DNA from: JAVXAG01 sp036660615
GTDB lineage: Bacteria; Bacillota; Clostridia; Peptostreptococcales; Anaerovoracaceae
Length of the DNA: 11,052 nucleotides
Direction of reading: 5' to 3'
Assembly (NCBI GenBank): GCA_036660615.1
Contig: JAVXAG010000062.1
Coordinates: 1-11,052 of the forward strand
Shown here: piece by piece, positions 1 through 6,372 of the stretch
Numbering within the stretch: the stretch's first letter is position 1
Layout of the letters: every line of letters starts with the position of its first letter
The notes under the pieces: generated by a model
Told to the model about the DNA's origin: nothing
Databases searched by the model: none
The model's input: only the letters and a program-made list of their open reading frames with translations
Program-made: the position numbers and the translations under genes

Positions 1-7
1 GTTAAAA

Positions 8-1294
8 TTAGTTAGCGATTTTGTCTTGTGGCCTTTTTAATACCTTTGCCAAAATAATATATAGTAGCCCTGCTCCGATTATTCCTTGAGCGAATGGTAC
101 TCCATAAGGTATTAGCTTGATTATTCCATATCCTACAAGCCATGAAATTATGCCAATCCAGTTGAAGCCGTCATATATCTTATAGTTTTCTGGTTTGCCT
201 TTGCCGATAATCCAGTAGTCCGCCAAAATTACACCCATTGTAGGTAGTAGTGCATCTCCCAAGATATATAAGAAACTTTCAAAATGTCCAGCTAGTCCAA
301 CTATTGCACAGATAGTTCCAAGCACACCGGAAACCATAGTGGCGATAGCTCTCTTGTTTTCACTAAGATTAAACATGAGTACCGCATTTATTCCTCCTGA
401 ATATGCATTAGTAGTATTTGTTGTCCAAGTTGCAGCAATTAACACTATCATACCTAGGATAGGAATTCCGACTTCGCAGAACACCAATGTGATATCGTAT
501 TGCTGAGCGACCTTTGTCATAATTGCACCAAGGACTATCATCAAAACACCAGCCGGCATTACACCAAACACACTAGATAATATTGTATCTTTTCTCGTCT
601 TTTGGTATCTTGTAATATCCGAAGCCGCCAGACAACCTGCTGCCATAAAGCTTACAGTTAAAACAATTCCTCCGATAAACGTCATTGTTGGTTCTTTGTC
701 AAATACAAATAATTGACTTGTTCCGTATTTTTTTAGTGCCAGTAAGCAACCTACAATAGTAACAACGAACAGCGCTGGAACAGCAACTTTGTTCAGTTTG
801 TCTAGAGCGTTTATTCCATAAACTGCTGTGATCAACATAATGAAACCCCAAATTACCATTGATAATACAGGGGGAACACTGATGCCAAAAAATCTATCAA
901 ATAAATTTGAAAAAGCATCTCCGCATACACTAGTCTGCACTGCAAACCAGCCAATCATTGAAATAAATATTAGAGTGCTTATCAAGTATCTTGCACCCTT
1001 TTTGCCAAAACCGCCAACAGCAGTCACGCAAGTCGGTACACCCAAGTCACTACCCATTACTCCCATCAAACAGAATAATACTATTACAATTATATACCCT
1101 ACTACACCTGATGTAATTGCAGCACCAAGGGGCATTCCTTCTGCTAGTATTCCGCCAAGCATAAGACTTGGAACACAAATCATAATACCTGCTTGGATAA
1201 GAGCAACGTCAAGCCAACTCTTTCTATCTTCCATGGGCACTCTCTCAAGTGTTGTAGTTTCTATACTACTCCCTTTCTTTTTCTTCTCGTCCAT
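8..1294 (-). CDS. NCS1-family cytosine/purine permease (CodB-like)
   Basis: A 428-residue polytopic membrane protein, probably importing a nucleobase (cytosine, purine or related base) by cation symport across the cytoplasmic membrane. The charged N-terminal tail is followed by an ERVPMEDRKSW segment (residues 17-27), typical of the CodB branch of NCS1 transporters just before the first helix. About twelve hydrophobic segments follow, and the length matches the family. The ATG at 1294 is preceded by a perfect AGGAGG (plus-strand 1300-1305) five bases away, which fixes the start. It lies downstream of a PucR-family regulator on the same strand with a 93-base gap, so the two are probably co-transcribed or the regulator controls the permease. 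Substrate cannot be read from the sequence; cytosine, hypoxanthine, allantoin and hydantoin carriers all occur in NCS1. The stop is only seven bases from the window edge, so any partner gene downstream is not visible. Confidence 0.9.
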   Translation of the reverse strand: MDEKKKKGSSIETTTLERVPMEDRKSWLDVALIQAGIMICVPSLMLGGILAEGMPLGAAITSGVVGYIIVIVLFCLMGVMGSDLGVPTCVTAVGGFGKKGARYLISTLIFISMIGWFAVQTSVCGDAFSNLFDRFFGISVPPVLSMVIWGFIMLITAVYGINALDKLNKVAVPALFVVTIVGCLLALKKYGTSQLFVFDKEPTMTFIGGIVLTVSFMAAGCLAASDITRYQKTRKDTILSSVFGVMPAGVLMIVLGAIMTKVAQQYDITLVFCEVGIPILGMIVLIAATWTTNTTNAYSGGINAVLMFNLSENKRAIATMVSGVLGTICAIVGLAGHFESFLYILGDALLPTMGVILADYWIIGKGKPENYKIYDGFNWIGIISWLVGYGIIKLIPYGVPFAQGIIGAGLLYIILAKVLKRPQDKIAN

Positions 1295-1315
1295 ATGAGC
1301 CTCCTAGTTTTTTTT

Positions 1316-1353
1316 AATTATATAAGTTTTCCCCCATACACCGCCTTATAATT
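1316..1353. promoter_or_regulatory. Interrupted inverted repeat upstream of the permease
   Basis: The gap between pucR and the permease carries AATTATATAAG (1316-1326) and its near inverse CTTATAATT (1345-1353). They flank a spacer that is strikingly G-rich on the coding (minus) strand. On the minus strand a TATAAT (1323-1318) lies inside the proximal arm, but its -35 (AGGCGG) is poor. It could be an operator for the adjacent PucR regulator or a weak permease promoter. I cannot assign it to a known riboswitch. Confidence 0.25.
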
Positions 1354-1387
1354 TTTTCAAAAAACCTAGATATTTTTTGTATTAATT

Positions 1388-2557
1388 TCAATCAAAACTA
1401 TTTGATTCAATCTTTTCCCCAATTAATATTCTGAGTTTTACTGCAATTGCAATGGTTTCATTGAATTGTATGTTATCATTTTCAAGATTCAACGCACTCT
1501 TTACTTTGTTCACCCTATACCTTATAGTGTTCTCGTGTTGATTCATAATCGCCGCAGTTTTTGAGAAACTTCCACTGTTTGCTACATATGTTTCCAATGT
1601 CATTAAAGTTTCAGCTAGGTTTTCTGCAGAAACATGTTTTTTTATCGCTTCCACATATGACTTGTAGAAATCATGTGCTTCTTGGGTATCTTTTACTGAG
1701 ACAAGTAGTTGCAGCGATGACAATGGACTATATACTTGAACTTTAATATTCATTGTTTTTGCAGTGTCCAAAGCTCGTTTTCCTTCTTCGAGAGCTTTTG
1801 TAATATCTTTTCTGTTATATATTCGGCTAAATCCTAGTATTGGGTCAGTCATAAAATCTTTGAGTCCCACTGTAGTAGCATCCGAATGGTGTTTAAGTTG
1901 TTTTACTTCATCGTCGCTCAAAATAAAGACCATATTATTATTGCCTTTTACAAAAATATCATTCTTTTTATTCAAATACAAAGTGTGTAATTCCACCTGA
2001 GAAATTTCTGAATTGAAATTGCCATCAACATATATAACACGTAAATATTGTTTTATATTTGGGTTAATACTATATAGGACTTCCATTTTATCAGTATTAT
2101 TCTCTGAGCCATAGAGAATTTTTTCCAATTTTAATGTATTGATTGCGTTCAAATTGTCGATGGCTATATATTTATTTATGGCATCCATTATTATTGCATA
2201 AGGTATTTCTTCACGAGTTATCACAACAGGAAAATCGTTGTCGTTACATATCTCCATTACTTGATCTGTCATTACGTTCAAGCAGTCCTCCGAAACAATA
2301 AATAACCCGCTGCATTTTTTTCCAATCAAAGAAGTAATAAAATCTTGAATTTTTTCAGGTTCGTACCTAAACTGCTCCAAGCAAGTAATAAAAAAATCTC
2401 CCTCTATTACAATCTCAAGCTCCAAAATGTCTTTTCTCAATGGGCAGTCAAACACTGAAACTCTTTTGACTTTTCTTCTAAGTCCATCCTTTCCAGCCAA
2501 TATTTCAACCTTGCTGAAAACATCACTTTTTAATATTTCGCTTAAAGATATATACAT
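1388..2557 (-). CDS. PucR-family transcriptional regulator
   Basis: A 389-residue cytoplasmic DNA-binding regulator. Residues about 7-125 match the PucR N-terminal sensory domain: it starts MYISLSEILKSDVF, then a V-x-x-V-S-V-F-D stretch near 33-37 and the G-D-F-F-I-T motif near 53-58. The middle (about 165-270) resembles the degenerate GGDEF-like CdaR domain. The C-terminus (about 313-375) is the PucR-type helix-turn-helix, with ANSGSFSKTAAIMNQHENTIRYRVNKV as its core. PucR proteins typically sense a purine catabolic signal and control neighbouring uptake or catabolic genes, so the downstream NCS1 permease is the obvious target. The ATG at 2557 has AGGAGA (2563-2568) five bases upstream. Its promoter shares DNA with the divergent PHP gene. 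The effector molecule is not evident. Confidence 0.93.
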   Translation of the reverse strand: MYISLSEILKSDVFSKVEILAGKDGLRRKVKRVSVFDCPLRKDILELEIVIEGDFFITCLEQFRYEPEKIQDFITSLIGKKCSGLFIVSEDCLNVMTDQVMEICNDNDFPVVITREEIPYAIIMDAINKYIAIDNLNAINTLKLEKILYGSENNTDKMEVLYSINPNIKQYLRVIYVDGNFNSEISQVELHTLYLNKKNDIFVKGNNNMVFILSDDEVKQLKHHSDATTVGLKDFMTDPILGFSRIYNRKDITKALEEGKRALDTAKTMNIKVQVYSPLSSLQLLVSVKDTQEAHDFYKSYVEAIKKHVSAENLAETLMTLETYVANSGSFSKTAAIMNQHENTIRYRVNKVKSALNLENDNIQFNETIAIAVKLRILIGEKIESNSFD

Positions 2558-2608
2558 TTTTTTCTCCTACTTTCATTCTTGTGTAATCTGGTAAATAATA
2601 TTAATCCC

Positions 2609-2637
2609 ATTATGACAGAATTTATGTTGCTTGACAA
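2609..2637 (-). promoter_or_regulatory. Sigma-A promoter for the pucR-like gene
   Basis: On the minus strand TTGTCA (plus coordinates 2637-2632) is followed by exactly 17 bases and then CATAAT (2614-2609). This predicts a start near 2602 and a leader of about 45 bases to the ATG at 2557. Its -35 occupies almost the same bases as the -35 of the divergent promoter. No experimental start is known. Confidence 0.6.
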
Positions 2638-2639
2638 CA
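2625..2639. promoter_or_regulatory. Candidate operator between divergent pucR-like and PHP genes
   Basis: TGTTG (2625-2629) and CAACA (2635-2639) form a perfect 5-base inverted repeat around CTTGA. It covers the -35 elements of both divergent promoters, so a protein bound here would affect both genes. The PucR-like regulator itself is a plausible binder, but nothing in the sequence proves it. Confidence 0.35.
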
Positions 2640-2660
2640 AATAAGGGTATATTATATATG
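2631..2660 (+). promoter_or_regulatory. Candidate sigma-A promoter for the PHP gene
   Basis: A consensus TTGACA (2631-2636) is followed 16 or 18 bases later by TATATA (2653-2658) or TATATG (2655-2660). The predicted start would be near 2665, at the edge of the GGAGGG ribosome binding site, so the leader would be unusually short. The TTG of this -35 opens the longer in-frame reading frame, which argues against translation starting there. Confidence 0.45.
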
Positions 2661-2665
2661 TATAC

Positions 2666-2671
2666 GGAGGG
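2666..2671 (+). promoter_or_regulatory. Ribosome binding site fixing the PHP gene start
   Basis: GGAGGG precedes ATGATG at 2676/2679 by four or seven bases. The reading frame can be extended upstream to a TTG at 2631, but that codon lacks a ribosome binding site and lies in the putative -35 box, so 2676 (or 2679) is the start. Confidence 0.75.
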
Positions 2672-2675
2672 ACAA

Positions 2676-3461
2676 ATGATGAAATTTGATATGCATTGTC
2701 ACACTAAAGAGGGTTCTATTGACTCAAAAGTTAGTATTGAAACCTACATCACCACATTAAAAGAACGGGGTTTTGACGGCTTGCTTGTCACTGACCACGA
2801 TTCATATAAAGGATATAAATATTGGAAAAAGAACAAAAACGAAATGCCCCACAAGGATTTCGTTGTTTTAGAAGGCGTGGAATATGACACAAAAGATGCT
2901 GGTCATTTTATAGTTATTATGCCAAACAACGTCCACCTAAGAGTTTTGCAGATTCGTGGTATGTCTATTGATTTGCTTACAAAGATAGTTCACCACTTTG
3001 GTGGCATACTTGGTCCTGCACATCCTTTTGGCGTGCGCAGTTCAAGTGCAATGTTTTTTAATAGAATGAAAAAAGATCCACATATGATAAATGTCTTTGA
3101 TTTCATTGAAGGATTTAACACTTGCGAATCGGAAAAATCCAATAGAATTGCAAAACTTCTTGCAAGAAGATATGGCAAACAATGTATTGGTGGCACTGAT
3201 GCCCACGAAGAACAATATCTAGGTATGGCTTACACTGAAATCAATGCCCACATTAGAAGTAATGATGATTTGATCAAGGCAATAAAAGGTGGCAAAATAG
3301 TATCTTGTGGTGGAACTGTACGAGAATATACTAAGAAAACTAAACATAAAAATGCATTTTATGGTGTCTGGGGATTCAAGGCATACAACCGAGGGCTTGG
3401 CTTTATTTACAGTCCATATAGATATCACAGAGTCAAAAAATTAGCTTTGCATCATCGCTAA
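2676..3461 (+). CDS. PHP-domain metal-dependent phosphoesterase
   Basis: A 261-residue cytoplasmic hydrolase of the polymerase-and-histidinol-phosphatase (PHP) superfamily. Visible metal-binding motifs in order are D5-x-H7-x-H9 (FDMHCHT), T39-D40-H41-D42, E66 in the LEGVEYD segment, H77, GPAHPFG with H116, and GTDAHE with D175 and H177. This is a complete PHP set, so a multi-metal phosphoesterase active site is expected. PHP relatives act on histidinol phosphate, nucleoside 3',5'-bisphosphates or oligonucleotides; the substrate here cannot be decided. It is divergent from the PucR regulator, whose promoter it overlaps, and is followed by nhaC on the same strand. Its 3' end sits in an imperfect 25-base tandem duplication (3435-3484) that would encode an alternative tail in another frame. 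The basic, aromatic C-terminal segment (about 225-261) is outside the catalytic core. Confidence 0.9.
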   Translation: MMKFDMHCHTKEGSIDSKVSIETYITTLKERGFDGLLVTDHDSYKGYKYWKKNKNEMPHKDFVVLEGVEYDTKDAGHFIVIMPNNVHLRVLQIRGMSIDLLTKIVHHFGGILGPAHPFGVRSSSAMFFNRMKKDPHMINVFDFIEGFNTCESEKSNRIAKLLARRYGKQCIGGTDAHEEQYLGMAYTEINAHIRSNDDLIKAIKGGKIVSCGGTVREYTKKTKHKNAFYGVWGFKAYNRGLGFIYSPYRYHRVKKLALHHR

Positions 3462-3484
3462 AAAACTAGCCTTGCAACGACGCA
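3435..3484 (+). repeat. Imperfect 25-bp tandem duplication at the 3' end of the PHP gene
   Basis: Copy 1 (3435-3459) and copy 2 (3460-3484) match at 19 of 25 positions. Each starts with six A, then (T/C)TAGC(T/C)TTGCA. Copy 1 encodes the final KKLALHH-R of the PHP protein. Copy 2, read one frame over, would encode KKLALQRRK. The gene stop falls at the junction. Copy 2 also holds the TTGCAA that serves as -35 for the promoter upstream of nhaC. Confidence 0.65.
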
Positions 3485-3500
3485 AATTATTTGGTAAAAT
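3472..3500 (+). promoter_or_regulatory. nhaC: Sigma-A promoter upstream of nhaC
   Basis: TTGCAA (3472-3477), a 17-base spacer and TAAAAT (3495-3500) give a good sigma-A match, with initiation expected near 3507. The transcript would carry a leader of about 80 bases containing the hairpin at 3527-3559 before the nhaC start at 3589. Readthrough from the PHP gene is the alternative source of transcription. Confidence 0.55.
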
Positions 3501-3526
3501 GAATTATGAGAAAAATATTAAAATAT

Positions 3527-3559
3527 AATCTCGACCTTAAATCTAAGGGCGAGATTTTT
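3527..3559 (+). terminator. Intrinsic terminator or attenuator hairpin before nhaC
   Basis: Arms 3527-3539 and 3544-3556 pair over 13 positions with one A-G mismatch around a four-base AATC loop, and a run of five T (3555-3559) follows. The GC-rich centre and T tail are those of a rho-independent terminator. It ends transcription from the PHP gene. But it also lies downstream of the only good nhaC promoter and 20 bases ahead of the nhaC ribosome binding site, so an attenuation role is possible. Confidence 0.75.
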
Positions 3560-3578
3560 ATGTAAAAAACGAAAGTAT

Positions 3579-3582
3579 GAGG
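3579..3582 (+). promoter_or_regulatory. nhaC: Ribosome binding site fixing the nhaC start
   Basis: GAGG at 3579-3582 is six bases from the ATG at 3589. The in-frame ATG at 3577 overlaps this motif and has no site of its own, so translation probably begins at 3589 with MVDNVIKPNGW. Confidence 0.65.
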
Positions 3583-3588
3583 TTAAAA

Positions 3589-4899
3589 ATGGTCGATAAC
3601 GTGATTAAGCCCAACGGATGGGCTTTGCTCCCTATCGGAGTATTCTTGGTTCTTTTCTTAGGTAGTGGTATTATCTTAAATGATTTCTACACTATGCCTG
3701 CTGTGGTAGGTTTTCTAATTGCTTTGGTCGTAGGCTTTTGCCAAAATCCAAAGAAAAAATTTGCGGACAAACTAAAAACAATTGCCCATGGTGTTGGCGA
3801 TGAAAACATAATAACTATGTGTTTAATTTTCTTGGCTGCTGGAGCTTTCTCCGGAGCAGTTTCAGCTGCTGGTGGTGTTGATAGTACTGTAAACTTAGGA
3901 CTTTCTCTATTGCCTCCTGGCATTGCGGTTATTGGACTCTTTGTTATTGGATGCTTCATCTCAATTTCAATGGGTACTTCAATGGGTACAATCGCTGCTC
4001 TTGCTCCAATTGCTGTTGGAATAAGTGACAAAACTGGTTTTGCCATGGCAATATGCATCGGTGCTGTTGTTTCTGGCGCAATGTTTGGCGATAATCTTTC
4101 TATGATTTCTGATACTACTATTGCTGCAGTAAGAACTCAAGGTTGTAATATGAACGATAAGTTTAAGAAGAACTTTTTCATAGTTTTACCGGCAGCTATA
4201 ATAACAATAATAATTCTTGGATTTTTAACAATGGGTAGCAAATTCAAAATGACTGAGGCTTTGGACTATAATATTTTCCAAGTAGTTCCTTACATATTGG
4301 TATTGGTTGCCGCTCTTATTGGAATAAATGTATTTCTTGTATTGTTAAGTGGTACTGTCCTTTCGGTAATAGTGGGACTAGCTACTGGCAGCATGGCTTT
4401 TTCTGAAATCTTCACTTCCATAGGCAGTGGTCCTGATGGTGGTGGCGGTGTAACCGGAATGTATGACATAACTGTTATTTCAATTCTTGTTGCCTGTATA
4501 GGTGCCTTGGTCAAGGAAAATGGCGGTTTTGCATTTATTCTTCAAATAATAGGCAAACGTGTTCATTCTTATAGGGGTGCTGAACTAGGGTTAGCTGCTC
4601 TTATATCTCTAACTGATGCGGCAACTGCAAACAATACTGTTGCCATAGTAATTGCTGGCCCAATTGCTAAAGAAATTAGTGATGAATACGAAATAGATCC
4701 AGCCAGAAGCGCATCTATCCTTGATATATTTGCTTCTGTTTTCCAAGGTATAATTCCTTATGGTGCTCAGCTTTTATCTGCTGCTTCACTTACAGGACTA
4801 ACGCCTTTTGCAATTATTCCTTATCTGTTCTATCCATACTTAATGGGAATCAGTGGATTAATCAGCATAATGCTACCAAGGAAGAAAAAAAATAAATAA
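3589..4899 (+). CDS. nhaC: NhaC-family Na+/H+ antiporter
   Basis: A 436-residue polytopic inner-membrane protein with eleven or more hydrophobic segments, expected to exchange Na+ for H+ and so support sodium and pH homeostasis. Family marks are the SISMGTSMGTIAALAPIAVGI segment in the first half, followed by the signature GDNLSMISDTTIAAVRTQGCNMNDKFKKNF. A second, symmetry-related SLTDAATANNTVAIVIAGPIAKEI segment and PYGAQLL lie in the C-terminal half. Length and motif order are normal for NhaC-type carriers. Some NhaC relatives exchange malate/lactate or amino acids rather than working as pure ion antiporters, so the substrate is likely but not certain. It has its own promoter candidate, an upstream hairpin that could attenuate it, and a strong terminator just downstream (4912-4943). 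Confidence 0.88.
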   Translation: MVDNVIKPNGWALLPIGVFLVLFLGSGIILNDFYTMPAVVGFLIALVVGFCQNPKKKFADKLKTIAHGVGDENIITMCLIFLAAGAFSGAVSAAGGVDSTVNLGLSLLPPGIAVIGLFVIGCFISISMGTSMGTIAALAPIAVGISDKTGFAMAICIGAVVSGAMFGDNLSMISDTTIAAVRTQGCNMNDKFKKNFFIVLPAAIITIIILGFLTMGSKFKMTEALDYNIFQVVPYILVLVAALIGINVFLVLLSGTVLSVIVGLATGSMAFSEIFTSIGSGPDGGGGVTGMYDITVISILVACIGALVKENGGFAFILQIIGKRVHSYRGAELGLAALISLTDAATANNTVAIVIAGPIAKEISDEYEIDPARSASILDIFASVFQGIIPYGAQLLSAASLTGLTPFAIIPYLFYPYLMGISGLISIMLPRKKKNK

Positions 4900-4911
4900 T
4901 ATGATTTATGT

Positions 4912-4943
4912 ATCAGGCAGTAATTACTCTGCCTGATTTTTTT
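4912..4943 (+). terminator. Rho-independent terminator of nhaC
   Basis: ATCAGGCAG (4912-4920) pairs perfectly with CTGCCTGAT (4929-4937) around an eight-base loop. Seven T follow (4937-4943), 13 bases after the nhaC stop. It works on the plus strand only, since there is no A run before the stem. Confidence 0.92.
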
Positions 4944-4980
4944 GTGGGTTGATGCCCGTTCCTGTCAGTAGGTGAGGTTA

Positions 4981-5017
4981 ATGCCCCTAATTTTGAGAAG
5001 TGAAAAATTCGGGGCAT
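4981..5017. repeat. Long hairpin abutting the assembly gap
   Basis: Arms 4981-4994 and 5004-5017 are inverted over 14 positions with one T/C mismatch (ATGCCCC with GGGGCAT outermost) around a nine-base loop. The last base of the arm is the last called base before the N run, so any T tail or continuation is missing. It may be a second terminator or part of a larger structured or repeated element. Confidence 0.6.
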
Positions 5018-5117
5018 NNNNNNNNNNNNNNNNNNNNNNNNNNNNNNNNNNNNNNNNNNNNNNNNNNNNNNNNNNNNNNNNNNNNNNNNNNNNNNNNNNN
5101 NNNNNNNNNNNNNNNNN
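5018..5117. other. Assembly gap (100 N)
   Basis: Exactly 100 N, which is the conventional placeholder for a gap of unknown length. Anything from a few bases to whole genes may be missing between nhaC and fprA, so the apparent adjacency of these genes is not established. Confidence 0.98.
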
Positions 5118-5126
5118 CAATAAAAA

Positions 5127-5163
5127 ACTCTTGACCTTAATGATTGGCCAAGAGTCTTTTTTT
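5127..5163. terminator. Bidirectional terminator after fprA
   Basis: ACTCTTGACC (5127-5136) and GGCCAAGAGT (5146-5155) form a 10-position stem with one mismatch and a nine-base loop. On the minus strand it begins 14 bases past the fprA stop and is followed by a T run (complement of 5122-5126). On the plus strand seven T (5157-5163) follow, so it can also stop transcripts arriving from the gap side. Confidence 0.85.
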
Positions 5164-5168
5164 ATTAT

Positions 5169-6371
5169 TTAGTTGTTCATTGATTCTATAATGCTGTCTG
5201 CTAGTGCATCCATCTCGTCCAGTTTTGTTTCATTTAATGAGGACGTAATGGTAACTTGCTCGTTTAGAACAGTCATCTGTTTCATTTCGTCAAGAAATTC
5301 CAACATCTTAGGTCCAGCTTGTGGTGCCCATGATCCATTTGCAATGACTGCAACAGTTCGGTTTTGGACATTAAGAGCTTTCATATCAAGTAAGAAGTTG
5401 TGCATAACTGGGAATATCTCCAAATTATATGTTACCGATGCCAATACCAAGTGGCTCATGCGGAAAGTCTCAGAAATCAGTTGCGAAACCGGTGTAGTTG
5501 AAACATCATACATTACAACATTCTTCATTCCTTTTTCTACTAGTTTGGTTGCAAGGAAATTTGCCGCATTTTCTGTATTTCCATACATTGATGCATAAGC
5601 AATCATAACGCCAGTTTCCTCTGGTTCATATTTGCTCCATTTGTTGTATTTGTCAAGGAAATATCCTAGATTGTTTCTCCAAACTAAGCCATGAAGTGGG
5701 CAAATCATTTTAATGTCAATAGTTGCTGCCTTGGACAATAACTTTTGAACCTGTGGCCCATATTTACCAACAATATTTGTGTAATATCTTCTCGCTTCGT
5801 CAATCCAATCTTTTTCAAAATTCACTTCGTCATTAAACAGCTTGCCGTCTAATGCTCCAAAAGAACCGAATGCATCAGCTGAAAACAATATTCCGTCAGT
5901 TTTATCAAAACTTACCAAAACTTCTGGCCAATGTACCATAGGTGCAGAAATAAATAGTATTTCGTGCTTACCAAAAGATTGTGTATCGCCCTCTTTTACT
6001 GTAATAGCATTGTCGTTTACAGGGAAGCCGAACTGTCTCATCATCATAAACGCTTTTTCACTACTGATAACTTTAACGTCAGGATAGCGCAAAAGAATTT
6101 CTTCCAATGAAGCTCCATGATCTGGTTCCATATGGTTAATGACCATATAATCTAATTTTCTTCCATCCAAAACATATTCTATATTCTCGATAAACTGTCT
6201 ACTCACTGACCAATCCGCAGTATCAAAAAGAACTGTTTTTTTGTCCATCAGAAGATAAGAATTGTAGGACACACCTCTTGGAATTGGGTGTATATTTTCA
6301 AACAAACCAAGTCTCCTGTCATTTGCTCCTACCCAATACAAATCTTCCGTAACTTTTCTAACGCACTGCAT
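5169..6371 (-). CDS. fprA: A-type flavodiiron protein (FprA family)
   Basis: A 400-residue cytoplasmic enzyme that reduces O2 to water and/or NO to N2O. The N-terminal metallo-beta-lactamase-like domain (1-250) has the full diiron ligand set H80-x-E82-x-D84-H85, H147, D166 and H227, with spacing as in the characterised class. The C-terminal flavodoxin domain (about 254-400) opens with MIAYASMYGNTENAA, the FMN phosphate-binding loop. There is no extra rubredoxin or flavin-reductase domain, so it is a minimal class A protein needing an external electron donor, classically rubredoxin. The ATG at 6371 is one base past the stop of the upstream gene, and its AGGAGG (6378-6383) lies inside that gene's last codons, so translation is coupled. 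That upstream gene ends in a rubredoxin domain, which makes it the obvious donor. Confidence 0.95.
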   Translation of the reverse strand: MQCVRKVTEDLYWVGANDRRLGLFENIHPIPRGVSYNSYLLMDKKTVLFDTADWSVSRQFIENIEYVLDGRKLDYMVINHMEPDHGASLEEILLRYPDVKVISSEKAFMMMRQFGFPVNDNAITVKEGDTQSFGKHEILFISAPMVHWPEVLVSFDKTDGILFSADAFGSFGALDGKLFNDEVNFEKDWIDEARRYYTNIVGKYGPQVQKLLSKAATIDIKMICPLHGLVWRNNLGYFLDKYNKWSKYEPEETGVMIAYASMYGNTENAANFLATKLVEKGMKNVVMYDVSTTPVSQLISETFRMSHLVLASVTYNLEIFPVMHNFLLDMKALNVQNRTVAVIANGSWAPQAGPKMLEFLDEMKQMTVLNEQVTITSSLNETKLDEMDALADSIIESMNN

Positions 6372-6372
6372 A

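Noticed and set aside
828..1298. Plus-strand 156-codon reading frame opposite the permease gene.
   Set aside because: It lies wholly antisense to a well-supported membrane transporter and shows no recognisable domain or ribosome binding site.
1299..1320. AAAAAAACTAGGAGG before the permease recalls the 3' part of a preQ1-I riboswitch.
   Set aside because: The required 5' stem and C-rich loop partner are missing; a poly-A tract before a ribosome binding site explains it.
3506..3565. A 19-codon ATG-initiated reading frame running through the hairpin before nhaC, a possible leader peptide.
   Set aside because: It has no ribosome binding site, and the predicted transcript would start at or after its ATG. 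Its sequence is explained by the terminator hairpin.
4967..4978. TAGGTGAGG resembles the opening of the M-box magnesium riboswitch.
   Set aside because: The match stops after nine or so bases; none of the downstream conserved segments are present before the gap. A covariance search on gap-closed sequence would be needed.
4972..5172. A reading frame running across the N gap, beginning with a GAGG-like motif and MPLILRSEKFGA.
   Set aside because: Half of it is unknown bases of arbitrary length, the called part is a hairpin arm pair, and the far end overlaps the fprA terminator and stop.
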